Shown here one piece after another: positions 23,987-35,640 of a DNA stretch of 64,000 bases. Positions within the stretch are counted from its first letter, which is position 1, and each line of letters opens with the position of its first letter. The position numbers and the translations under genes are program-made. This DNA comes from Paratinospora sagittata (taxonomy: Eukaryota; Streptophyta; Magnoliopsida; Ranunculales; Menispermaceae), in contig CM069595.1 in NCBI GenBank assembly GCA_035771175.1, positions 3,452,094-3,516,093 of the forward strand, given 5' to 3'. The notes under the pieces were generated by a model. The model had not been told where the DNA came from. It did no database searches and was given only the letters and a program-made list of their open reading frames with translations.

Positions 23987-26900
23987 ATGGAGAAGGAACA
24001 GCTAATCCCTGTAAAAGAAGCTGTGCATAAGGTCCAGCTCTCGCTTCTCGAAGGAATCCGCCATGAAAACCAGCTTTTCGTTGCTGGATCTCTATTGTCC
24101 CGGGGTGACTACGAAGATGTTGTGAAAGAGCGATCAATCTCGAACATCTGCGGTTATCCTCTCTGCAACAAGCGTTTAAAAGAGCAGGCTAAGAAAGGTC
24201 GCTACCGTATTTCTTTGAAGGAGCACAAGGTGTATGATCTTAGTGAGACTTACATGTTCTGTTCTTCTGGTTGTTTAATCAATAGTCGTGCTTTTGCGGG
24301 GACTCTGGAGGAGGAGAGGTGCCCGGTTCTGAATCCGGCGAAAATTGATGAGGTTTTGAAGTTGTTCGAGGATTTGAGCTTGGATAAGGACGAAGGATTG
24401 GGAGAGAATGTAGATTTAGGGTTTCCGGACTTGAGAATTGAGGAAAAAGTGAATGTGAACGCTGGTGAAGTGTCGTTGGAAGATTGGATGGGGCCGTCGA
24501 ATGCAATAGAAGGTTATGTTCCGAATATAGATTTCAGCGCGAAGGCTTCAACTGGAGAGCGTGGCAAAGAAGGTGATCAATATGTCTCTCATTTTCGTTG
24601 TTTGTTGATTGTGTTTATCTAGATTGAGAAAGTGTTTCTCTAATGTGTTTAGTTGCATTAGTTTACTCTCCAGCTTCTGCAACCACTTGAGCTTGATTCC
24701 ATTTATGGTTTTAGACTTCTTCATTATGCAATGTGTGGAGTTTTAGATATGTGCTTCGTTGTTGCTTCATTCTGGAGAAAACACAAGTGATCTTGCATTT
24801 ACTGTTTCAGGATCTGAATCTATCAAAGCAAAACCAAAGAAGGGAAAAGGCAAGGTAGTTAGCGAAATGAACTTCACGAGTAGTATTATAGTTGGAGATC
24901 AATTTGGTGTTCCAAGATTTTCATATGGTCCTGAACTGAACGGTGACAAGGAAAGAACAATAGAATCAAAACAAAATCAGTTTAGCACTCATGAAGCAAC
25001 TTCAGCACCAATGCTGAATGGTTCTAAAACAAAATTGAAGGAATCAAAGTTGCAAGTGGGTGGAGTAGCCCCTGAACCACACTTTGGAGAACTTGAAATG
25101 TTTCATGGTATCATAAAAAATGTTTCTGATAGTGGTGTTGAGGAATCAAAGCCTGAGGAATGTGGCGAGAAATTGGCTCTATCAATTGAAAGCACGCTAA
25201 AATCTTCCATGAAGCCTTCTGGTGGGAAACACTTCTCCAGAAGTGTTTCATGGGCTGATGAAAGAAAAATTGATAGCATGAGCAATGGTAATGTTCAAGA
25301 AATGGGCAACATATCACATAGTGTTAAGAGCTCAAGCAATTCAAGAGTGGGAGTTATTGATGGATGCTCGTGCCTTGCTTCAGAGGATGACTGTGAGCTT
25401 GCCCCAAATCAGGTGGCAAAAGTTGTTCCTTTTGGTGAATCTGATGTCACTAATGATGGTAACTCATTACCTATTATTGGTGCTTCTTGTTATTTTGTAT
25501 GAGTGCTTGTGTTGGACTTTGTTTTTTCTGTGTCTTTCTATTTCTTTTGACTTTATTCTTTGGTTTCAAGAAGCTGGAACTATTATCTCACCACAACTGG
25601 ATGCCAGAGAAGGTGATTCACAAAAGAATGAGGATGTAAGTGAACCACTGGTGGTTCCTTTAGAGCTGCCAAAGAAGCCTGGCAATCCAATTTCTGAGTC
25701 ATTTGATGTCAAGGATTTCAGGTTTGTAGTACTTTGATTGGGGCTTTATATCATCCAGTTGAAACAACTGCCTTAGCAGATTTATAGGACCTATAGAACT
25801 TTTCTAACATAGGATATATCTTCTTTGAATTGAATGAAGCTGCAGAACATCCCCTGCAGTGGAGAAACAACAACCTATCACTTTAAAAGATTCTGTTCAC
25901 AAACTCCAGCTCTCCCTTCTTGAAGGCATCCACCATGAAAACCAGCTCTCAGCGGCTCAATCTCTAATCACTCGAAGTGATTATGATGATGTTGTGACTA
26001 AGCGATCACTTACTAACATATGTGGTTATCCTCTCTGTAATAATCCTCTACCTACAGAGTGGCCGCAGAAGGATCACTGCCGCATTTCTCTGAAACAAAG
26101 CAAGGGACACAATCCTAGAGAGACTAAATTGTTTTGTTCTACTGGTTGTGCTGCTAATAGTAGGGCTTTTTCGGGGAGGTTGCTGGTTAAGAGATGCTTG
26201 GCTTATAATTCCTCAAAAATTAATGAGATTTTGAAGTTGTTTGGGGAGCTAGGTTTGAATGAAAAGGAGGATTCAGGAAAGAACAGTGATTTACAAGAGT
26301 TGAAAATAGATGAAAAGGTGAGTGTCAAGGTTGGGAATGTGCTATTGGACGACTGTATTCCATTCGATTCAATTGGAGGATGCATTCCTGAAGTAGACTG
26401 TGTCTTAAAGCCTTCGCCTTGTGGATATGGAAAGGGAGGTAAAACATAATATTGTTTATTTTCCTAATCAAACTTAACTAAGGAACACCCCCACCCCACC
26501 CCAACCCACCCCACCCACCCCCCCTCTCCCAAAAAAAAAAAAAAGAGAGAAAAAAAAAAGGCTGTGTCTTCCATTGATTGGTTCCATCTCCATCAAGCAA
26601 TATATCAACTTAGGTCTTAGGAGCCTTTTCTCTGGGCAACATAGGAGTAAATGAACATTTCTTGTTGCAGGTGCTGAATCCAATAATGGAAGGCTGCAGC
26701 AGAAGGGAAAAGACAAGGTAGTGAATGAGATGGATCCTAGTAGTACCATAACAGCCAGAGATCAATATGCTGGATTAAAAATGGAAGGTATTTCCAAACA
26801 GAATGGTTCTGAGAAAAGAAAGGATGAATCAAAACATAATCAGTTTAGCAATTATGAAGCAACTCTGGCTCGTGTGCACAATGTTTCAGAAGAAAAATTA

Positions 26901-29620
26901 AAGGAGTCTAAGGTGGGATCAAGTAGAACAGCTGAGGAAACTCAGTTTGGAAAACAAGAAATCTTTCATGTTCCCACCCAAAATGGAGATGATAGGGCTG
27001 TTGAGGAATCAGAGCCAGAGGTATCTATTGTGAAAACAACTCAGTTGAATGTAACTACACTAAAATCTTCTCTAAGGTCCTCTGGCAGAGCAAAGAGATT
27101 GTCCCGAAGCGTAACTTGGGCTGATGAAAAAAAAGTTAATGACACAGGCAGTGGCGATCTCTGCACATTTCAGGAGATTGGTGTAATACACGATACTGTT
27201 GAGAGCTCTAGGAATTCAAATGTGGAAGACGTTGATGACTCTTTACGTCTTGCTTCTGCAGAAGTATGTGCGCTTGCATTGAGCCAGGCTGCAGATGCTA
27301 TTTCTTCTGGTGAATTTGAAATCACAGATGCTGGTAAATCTAACTGGCCTATTTTCTCTTGTTTTCTTAAGTTAGTCTTGTGTGACTGAATTCATTTTTA
27401 GCTGAGATTTTTTTGTTTATTCATTACCTCTCTCTTTCTTCTGCATTGGTTCTATAGTATCTGATGCTGGAATCATTATCTTGCCACAACTGCATGATTA
27501 TGATGGAGAATCTCAAGAGGATGCCAATGTGCTTGAGCCAGAGACAGATCCTTTGAAGTTGTCAGACAAACCTGTTGTCTTCAATTCCAAGTTATTTAAT
27601 GCTGAGGATTCATGGTATGATGCTCCTCCAGAAGGCTTCAGTTTAACTGTAAGTTCTCTGTGTGCCTAGATATGGATAAATCCTTTCTAAATTGCTTTTC
27701 CCTGTGAAAATCATTTGTGAATCTAGAAAATGGTTCAATATTTGAAGGTTTGTTTTTTTTATTTGCTTCAGTTATCATCATTTGCAACCATGTGGGCAGC
27801 ACTTTTTGGGTGGATTACATCATCTTCTCTGGCTTATATATATAGGCAGGATGCAAGTTTCCATGAAGAATTTATACTGGTCAATGGAAAGGAGTATCCT
27901 CGCAAAACCTTTTTGAGTGATGGCCGATCTTCTGAAATCAAGCAAAGTCTAGCTGGTGTTCTAGCTCGCACTGTGCCGGAGTTAGTTACAGAACTGAGGC
28001 TGAGAGTACCATTATCTACGCTTGAGCATGGAATGGTATTCACTTAGAAATTTTTTATTTTACTCTTTACTGTTGAGGACTCTTGCCAAGGTTTGAAAGG
28101 GAACTAAAAAGGAGAAAAAGGATACAAAATTGAAAAGATGATAATCCCCTCGAAGCAGAAATTCATCTCACCAAATACCAAAATCCTTAAAAGGATAGAT
28201 TGAACATCACCAAACAACTCAAATAAAAGGAGAAGACATAAAGAAAATAGATAAAGAACCAATATAACTTTCTTGCAATAGTGGGCAACCTAAGTAAAAT
28301 TGATAAATTGAGTAAATTGATTTTGGGAATTTACCTACTATAATGATAATTGATTCAGTGAATTCACATATCCAATATGTCAGTCAGTTTTGTAGATTTT
28401 TATGTTTTTGCTTGTGTAATGTTGGACTAAAGAACAGGCACTGTGTTAGCCATGATCCCCTGCTGCAGTTATTCCATGAAATAGTGTTTTTAAAATTTAA
28501 TATAATGAACAATAATTTGAGTTTTTGAAGTACTTGAACTAGTTTTAGCTGGCTCAAACTTGAGCATAGACAAGATATAACTCCTCTTTGTTTGATTGAT
28601 GATATATACAATTCTCTCAAGTATGAAGGCCTCATATTTATTTCTTAGTACATTTGTTCTGGAGCTGGCCTTGTTAAATATCCCAAAGAACATGTTCAAG
28701 ATGGATTTCTCATTGCCTATTACGCTAGACACTCTTATGCATTTGCTAAACGAATCAGCTGTCTAGGCTTTTCCATTTAATCTTTACTTGAAATTCAGAA
28801 ATAAGCAATTAGAGTATTTTTCTAACATTTTGGGAAGATAGGGGAGTTGAAGGAATTAGGTAATTGTGATTACATCCCTCTTTCATAATTTGCTTTAATT
28901 CAGAGATGACTGTTACACTTACAACGAACGAGTAGGGCAGCTAGAAGACAGGCACGTGGCATGATTGGATCTAATTAGGAAATTCTTTCTGCAGGAGTGT
29001 TTGCTGGATACAATGTCATTTTTGGATCCACTGCCATCACTTGGAACAGAACAGTGGCATGTGCTTGCCCTATTGTTTATTGATGCTCTTTCTGTGTGTA
29101 GAATTCCTGGACTTGTTCCATATATGACAAGCATGAGGGTGCTACTACACAAGGTATGATTAAAGGGAAAGATCCTAATGACATTTTGATCTGATTGTTT
29201 ATACATTCAGTTTCAGTAAAATATATTCTTCCACCTGAATGTGTACATCTTGCTCAAGGTGGAACTTGGTTAGTTCTAGAATTTCGAGTTATTTATTTCC
29301 TAATTGAGGTTTTTTTTGTGCTTGTTGTCAGTCAGCCTATGATAGCATCCACCCCTGAAAGATTAGATGTGTGATCACAATAAACTTCAAATTTGCAGGA
29401 ATCTAAATTGTCTTTCCCTCTAGTGTATAGGTTTTATGAATTAATTTCCATGCTTATATATGATTAGTTGTGCAGATGATGATATGTTCTTAACCCCGTT
29501 TGTTCTACAAAATAGGTGTTGCAAAGTGCTCGAGTAACTTGGGAAGAGTATGAGAGTATGAAAGACATTATAATTCCGCTTGGTCGTCGACCACAGTTCT
29601 CAGCACAGAGTGGTGGTTAA
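23987..29620 (+). CDS. RPAP2: RPAP2/RIMA-like RNA polymerase II CTD phosphatase, tandem-duplicated and apparently fused
   Basis: RPAP2/Rtr1 proteins act on the Pol II CTD and in Pol II nuclear import. Nine exons keep phase throughout (3360 nt, about 1119 aa): 23987-24572, 24811-25458, 25571-25721, 25846-26438, 26671-27333, 27458-27648, 27772-28035, 28995-29153 and 29516-29620. Two paralogous modules are present. Module 1 has the Rtr1 zinc ligands C55-x4-C60 and C92-x3-C96 (ICGYPLC, FCSSGC); module 2 repeats them at C521/C526 and C559/C563. Both continue with matching linker exons (SRSVSWADERK and SRSVTWADEKK). Only module 2 has the C-terminal part (ATMWAALFGWITSSSLAYIY and LPSLGTEQWHVLALLFIDAL). 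Module 2 has GTG where the start ATG should be, and its first exon can be joined to module 1 via AG|GTTTGT (25721) and TGCAG|AACATC (25846). Alternatives: module 1 alone, ending at a stop just after 25721, plus a startless module 2. Confidence 0.82.
26486..26560. repeat. C-rich tract plus A-run in RPAP2 intron 4
   Basis: About 45 bases consist almost only of C with single A spacers (CCCCACCCC units), followed by CTCTCCC and a run of A. The complementary strand has many runs of three or more G separated by one or two bases, which satisfies the usual G-quadruplex pattern. It lies between exons 4 and 5, at the equivalent place to the intron in module 1, which lacks it. Confidence 0.8.
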
Positions 29621-29659
29621 TTATACACAAAAACAGGTGGTTAATTATACACAAAAACA
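29612..29659 (+). repeat. 24-bp tandem duplication across the RPAP2 stop codon
   Basis: GGTGGTTAATTATACACAAA... (24 bp) occurs at 29612-29635 and again immediately at 29636-29659. The first copy contains the TAA at 29618-29620, so the coding end is unchanged. Confidence 0.9.
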
Positions 29660-30481
29660 AGAAATCAGTGACAAGACTGATGAAGCGTGTAGCAAAGGTT
29701 TTAAGAAGCTCATGCTGTTACTATCCAGGTCACTGCAACTTCTTTGAACAGAGCATACACTAAGTAGGCAAATGTTTGGTTCGTTGCTTTGGTCAAGCTG
29801 GGGCACATATGTATAGGTTCCGTTTACATAACAATGTAGGAAAGGTTCTTGCATGTCTGCTATTTCCATTGGAATTACGAAAGAGCAAATTTTGAGCAGT
29901 GCCGTTTGCAAGAGTAGGCTATAGTTTTTTTGTCTTATAGTTTTGCTTTTGTGTTTGTTTACAAAACCCATTTAAAGTTAATTTGAAATTTTGTCACAGG
30001 TACAAACTGATTTTCCTCAGCTTCAGAATGCCACAAGAATCTTGTTCAATAAGGTAGTCAGAAAACCATCGATGCCAAGAGTTACTTGCACGTATTTTGT
30101 TAACAAATCTAATTTCATGTCCAAGATCGTAATGTCTAATCATCACAAATCGAATTAAGATGACGTAAAATATCATACTAAACGAATGGTGGCACATCAC
30201 AAAAGAATAAAAAGAAAAATTATCTCCAAGTACTGTCAAGGAATGATGAAGGTGCAATTGGGAGACGCTACCGGCGTCCTCTTCGCAAATAACAACCAAG
30301 TGCAATAAAGAACACCTAACTGCGGCTCTGACAAGTGACACCCCCCTAAATCCGGCTTAGCTTACTATGTACATCACGCGCAACTACGTGTTACAAAACT
30401 TCAATATGGTGTTTTCAACGCCCCCACCACTCTAGAGAAATACGTATTATCACTCCCACGTATCAATAATATTTAACAAAT
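29660..30481. other. Convergent 3' region between RPAP2 and PP2C
   Basis: It should hold the 3' UTRs of both neighbours. No further gene, RNA or element was recognised. Confidence 0.5.
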
Positions 30482-33400
30482 TCACATTCGGCCATCGTTG
30501 TCAAGCAAGCTCTGCAGATTACACATTGCCTCCGTCCTGATGCTGCAGCACCTTAATCTCGGCTGCTGAGGTGAAGGTTCCCTGTGTTCCAGAGAAGAGA
30601 AGCAAACAACTATCACAGTAAGGTTGTCAAAGGTGTTGAGCCTCAGTGCCTCCATAACAAGGTCTCTAGCGCACTGCTCTGGATTGTCATGCCGCCGGAG
30701 GCCACGGCGAACAATGCTAACAGCTTGTTGGCTCGACATGACATCCCAGATCCCATCGCAAGCAATGATGAGGAATTCATCATCTTCGGTAAGAACAACC
30801 TGCCGAAAATCTGGTTCTGCAATGAGGGGTGAGGAAGAGCCACGGGGAAGCTTCATGTCCCAGTCCCCCAGGGCCCTTGTGACATTGAGTATGCCATTAA
30901 GATATCCATCATCTATATATCCACCCGACTCCTCAACCCTCTTCCTCTCCGGAACAAAGATGGGTCTGTGGTCCTGAGACATCTCGACTGCCTCTCCTCT
31001 CCGGCACAGAACTGCTCGACAGTCGCCAGCATTGGCTACAAATAGAAGTCTGTAACAAGCACAGGGAAAAAATGAGAAGAGAAGCATGAATAATGGATCA
31101 TTCTTTAAGAATGGATTCCCATCCTTCCAACTTTTAGTGACTCTAAATGAAAGACGCAACTAATACATGACACACAGAAGGAATGGTTTGGTGTAAACCA
31201 ACATTCATATGATGTCATAAAACCTTTAGTAAGTCCCTGGGCTTGCAAGTTCTTATAAAGGCAACTGTGCCTTGTTTATCAATTAAGGGTCTGTAATCTT
31301 TTCTTGGTTCCTAATATATATAGGGGACGTGTAAGCATGCATCATTCTCCTATCTAACTTTAATTAAATACCCTATTAGACTTCGGACAATACCATTAAC
31401 AAGTAGGAAAGTAACATCAACTGGGAATTGAGACTTTAGCAAAAATGAACCTTCCAAGTATCAAAGCAGTCAAAGCAGTAGTTCCTGATGAACTGCTAAC
31501 CACGCAGTCATCAGCCAAAGCAAGATCAGCAAGAAGGAATGATTTACGTAATGAATCTTCAACCTCTTGCAAAAAGATATCATCAGCTTCAGATGCCCGT
31601 GGGAAATCCACATCTTCAAAAAATAACCTAGTAACATTTTTCCTTATAAATGCTGCGGCATCAGGGCCTCCATGACCATCAAATACCTGCATCAAATATT
31701 CAATTTCATCAGTAACATAAGAAGTGGTTTAGATGAAATAAAACAGGATGCAACGGAGGTGCAACACCAAAGACTGTTACCCCATAAAAAGCACTTGGAG
31801 TAGGGCCCCTGAAAAGTGATCCCAGGTGCTTGGATAAATCATCAATCCGTATGTGTTCATCTTCCATGAATCTCCGGGGTCCAATGTCGGCAAAGCTTCC
31901 AGAACGGATACATGGGACAAATTGTAGAACAGCTGCTTCTACGGTTCCATCTGACTTGGCATCAGAAGGCCTCACATCCTGGACATATAAAGTAGATAAC
32001 TTCAGTTTTCCCCCTATAGAAATTTCATATCACATCACAGATTATACCTTTTTCAAGGACCATATCCACACACAAAGAACATCCACATATAAGAGTCCAA
32101 AGTCATACTTAGCACCAACATTCTGAAGGTACAAAGACATTAGATGTTATAGAACAACATACTCTCAACCTACAACTAACCTCAACTCAACAGAGGCTTC
32201 TCCAAATAACATGGCACCAGCTTCACAAAACTGCTTCTTCCACCCCACTCCAGTAAGAGCTAAATTCTTAATTATATTACAAATTAGACAAAAAAATAAA
32301 AGTAAAGAAAAGAAAAGGAAAGAAACTGCTTTTCTTTCAACTTTCCCTTGGATAAGAAGCAACAATCGGTCCAAGCCTTAATTTCGCTTATGAAGGCCTT
32401 GAATTTTGCTCTTGGCTTTAGGATGATGAAAAATTGGAATGGTCATCGACTCTCTGTTTGAAGGTAAGAGTTCCCATCTCCTCTTCGCCTTAGAGGAATG
32501 ATGTTTGTATCCGGTCTAACTTTAGACTCTCAAATCCATATCACCGTACAATGAATACAATAATGGGACTCATCTTTCCAACTCCGGCTATTCTATATCT
32601 TTTAACTTGGCTTGAAGGCCCATCCAGATCTGACTTTTAACTACTTTCAATCTAAGTGACACCTCGGATAAATGCTCCTAAAGTTCCCAAATCATGCACT
32701 TTGCATATCCTTTCATCTGACTATAAAATTGAAACCCTTCCTATAAGCAGATGCTCAGGAACCAGAGGTCAAAAGCAAAATTCTGAATGCAAGAAAAAGA
32801 TGCCTAGGAAGGACGTTTCCTATGGAAATGGGTAAACACTCTTTCAAGGAAAGCAATTCCTGCTGTAATAATTTTCAACAACATAGCTAATATACCATAA
32901 GCAAGCAACCGATGAGAATTTCTGTTGCATTCTTCAGTATAGATAAACATAAAAAATAAGGTGTAGGTGAGAGTCTATTTTATTGTCATCAAATATGGTT
33001 TATAACTTCATCATAAGCCATCTGGGCCAAATTCCCCCTCTTATCATTTGGTTCTGCACTTCTAATGAATTCCACAATCGCGATTAAAGACATGTTCGGG
33101 AGAAATTGGATGGATTAAATCACTAATACGAAAACTAAACGTAGTCCAAGCAAGAAGACCAAGGTAGAATCAAAACCAGAGACAGAAAAAAACACAAACA
33201 GTCTTGATTACAGAAGAAAAAAAAATCCTAAATCTGCTAACTACACAGCTCGATTTACCTCCATAGAAAGATTACCAAAGTACTAATATCTGATAAAATA
33301 AAATAAAAAAATAAAATAAAAACCTTGTTTATCATGTTCTCTTGTTCTAATCGAAGAAAATACGCAAAAGAAAAAAGCTTAATCCTCTAAAATCCATACA

Positions 33401-33750
33401 TCCAGAACCCTAACTCAAGAGTCAACGAAAAGTTCTTGCAACGAAAAATAAAATAAAAATAAAAAAAACAACAAAACCGATTTATCCAACAGAAAATAAC
33501 ATCAAAATCAAAGAAAACAACACCAAAAAAAAAAAAAAAACAACAACAACGACAACAAAACCCCAACAATCCATCACAAAAAGATCAAAACCAAACAACA
33601 ACTCACATCTTCAACGCAAGAAACATCATCAGTCGAATCTGAACGCACGTCTCCGATCCTCTCTAGATCGCTTCCTTTAGACACACAATTATAAGAAACA
33701 TCCAAAACACGGACGACGTTCTGATGAAATTCCGCCGATTCTGCTACCAT
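30482..33750 (-). CDS. Protein phosphatase 2C, DBP1/PP2C22-like (clade with At3g62260)
   Basis: This is a Mg2+/Mn2+-dependent Ser/Thr phosphatase. Exons in coding order: 33750-33607, 31978-31781, 31686-31451 and 31049-30482; 1146 nt, 381 residues, as usual for this subgroup. Motifs in order: [20 protein letters not shown], the metal site [11 protein letters not shown] (D117, G118), [85 protein letters not shown], and [11 protein letters not shown] with the last metal-binding Asp. All catalytic acids are present, so it should be active. The start [10 protein letters not shown] was preferred to an upstream in-frame Met because family members begin MVAE. It has no N-terminal membrane segment or evident leader. 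Substrate is unknown. The 1.6-kb first intron follows the variable N-terminus. Confidence 0.93.
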
Positions 33751-34450
33751 CTCTGCTCCTCGATCATCACCAGCACCAAAAACACGATTCGTCGTGTAAA
33801 TCTCAAACATCAAAAACAAAAATTTTCCTTCAGATCAGAAATCAAAACCTCCTCTTCTCCACAAAAAAACTAGGGTTTTTTTTTCCTTCTCTTCCTCGCA
33901 AAAAATGTAGAGTTTCTTCGTATATAAGAAGATCTGCTTTTCTTCCCCCTCCGCTTTCTTCTCGTTTTCTAATGAGTCTCGCAAAGCAACTAAATATTTA
34001 TACCAATTCATATATATAAATTTATATATTTATGAAAACTCTAGGTGAGGCCGAAGGAGTCGCGAATCGGCCGCCACCTGTTGCATAAGACTTTTGGTAG
34101 ACGCGGTTGCATAGAAACACAACTTCATAGATTCGTCTATTGTATGGAGCCAATGCTCGACACGTGGACGATATTATTAATTTTTCGCTGCCGTGTGACC
34201 TTTAGAAGAGGCAGGGACTTTGGCTGCGGACCCTATTGGTGGCATCTGTGTGATTTTGGAAGAATGTTAGGGTTGTTTTGGGGAAATTACCATTTTGCTG
34301 ATGTAAGGTTCAGGAAGACTTTTGATTGTACAGTTGATGACGTCAGTGCTTTTTTTGAGTGATCTATGAGTAGGAACGCTTTTGCTTCGGTGGTTCGTAG
34401 TGCTATTTTGTTTTTGTATGCAACGCGCGTCTCCTTCTGCCACGTTTGTA
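33751..34450 (-). promoter_or_regulatory. PP2C promoter and 5' region with an ABRE-type G-box
   Basis: On the minus strand a TATA-like CTTATATAC lies near 33920-33930, about 170 bp upstream of the ATG. GACACGTGGAC at about 34159-34169 contains the G-box CACGTG (34161-34166) in an ABRE context, some 410 bp upstream. The region is less AT-rich than the DNA to its right. An open frame on the plus strand (34045-34362) has no recognisable protein features and is ignored. Confidence 0.45.
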
Positions 34451-35499
34451 TTCTTAAGGACGATGCTATTTTACTAACTACTTAATAGAATTAGCATTAT
34501 AGTTCTTTAAGTAAACATTTCTTTCGCCCAAAGTTGGCTAGTTTAGTTAGTTGTAGCACGAGATATAGATTATGATTGACGGGTAAAATTTTAAATTTTA
34601 AGTTTGAGTTTATATTCACTTTTATGTGACCATTTTAAAGAATGACTACCTAATACCGTATACTATTTCTTATTTTAAAATAGTCTCGTTTCCGACATAA
34701 GAATTAACAAAGATACTAAAAGGGTCAATGACCCAAAAAAAAAAAATATCTATATATTTCTTTTAACTCAAATAATTAAGTCTCAAAAGATTAAAATTTG
34801 TTAGGTCTGTTGCCATATATTTCTATAGTTTTCTCTAAGTAAAGATTTCATATAAAAATTTTAACAATTAGTATTATATTTTTTTTCTTAATTGTTTAGA
34901 ATCAACTAAATTAACCCACTTCCTATGCTATTTTATTAAGAATTAAGTTGTTGATATCTGCCTTTTGTCCTTTAAATGGCATATATATATATATATATGT
35001 GGGTGTGTTTATGGACATGCATGATCGAAATTGGCTTAATTTGGTTAATTCATTTTCTTAATAAGGAAATAATTTATAAGAAAACACAGATTTTAATCCT
35101 TTATGAAAAATTGGTCAGATTACGCATCAAAATCAACAAAAAAGATTGCTCATAATTATTCAAATCTTTCACTATCTTCCCTTACGCTCCAACATAAAAT
35201 AAAATAAAATAAAAAATTGTCACTCAAAAAATAACTTATTATGATTAATAAAACATACGGTAAAGGCACCGTTGTTTTAAGCGTGAAAGCAAAAATGGCG
35301 TGTTCCGCGCCATAGGGGCCTGAGTCATCATTATTGGTCGAGACTACAAATCAAATGATCATTATTCTCCTTCCTTACCAAAAAAAAGTGTTATAAAAAA
35401 TTCAAGAATTTATTTAAAAAATATGTATTTTCTTAATTTTAAAAATCAACTTCTACTAATCTATTGCAAATTTTTATTTTTATTTTTTTAATAAAAAAA

Positions 35500-35640
35500 G
35501 TATTAAGGTATCTGGTCTCACTAATTTTTTAGGCTTTTTATTGCTTGAGCTAAAGACACTCCAATAATTAACGTTAAGAGAAAGTCGAACTCATGACCTC
35601 GTCTTTTAAGATAGTGTTCCGAGCTAGTTAACCAACCAAA
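35500..35640 (-). mobile_element. Possible tRNA-derived SINE
   Basis: On the minus strand, TAGCTCGGAAC resembles a Pol III A box and GAGTTCGACTTTC a B box about 35 bases further on, a tRNA-like head followed by an unrelated body. The family is unnamed and the ends are not fixed. Confidence 0.35.

Noticed and set aside
25859..26449. Second RPAP2 module as an independent gene starting at its own start codon
   Set aside because: The start position reads GTG, no ATG is conserved upstream, and no promoter is apparent in the 124 bp before it. The spliced fusion explains the phase match better, though it remains to be proven.
34045..34362. 105-codon open frame on the plus strand next to the PP2C promoter
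   Set aside because: No family resemblance, odd composition, and no intron or leader context. It lies in the less AT-rich promoter of PP2C, where long chance frames are expected.
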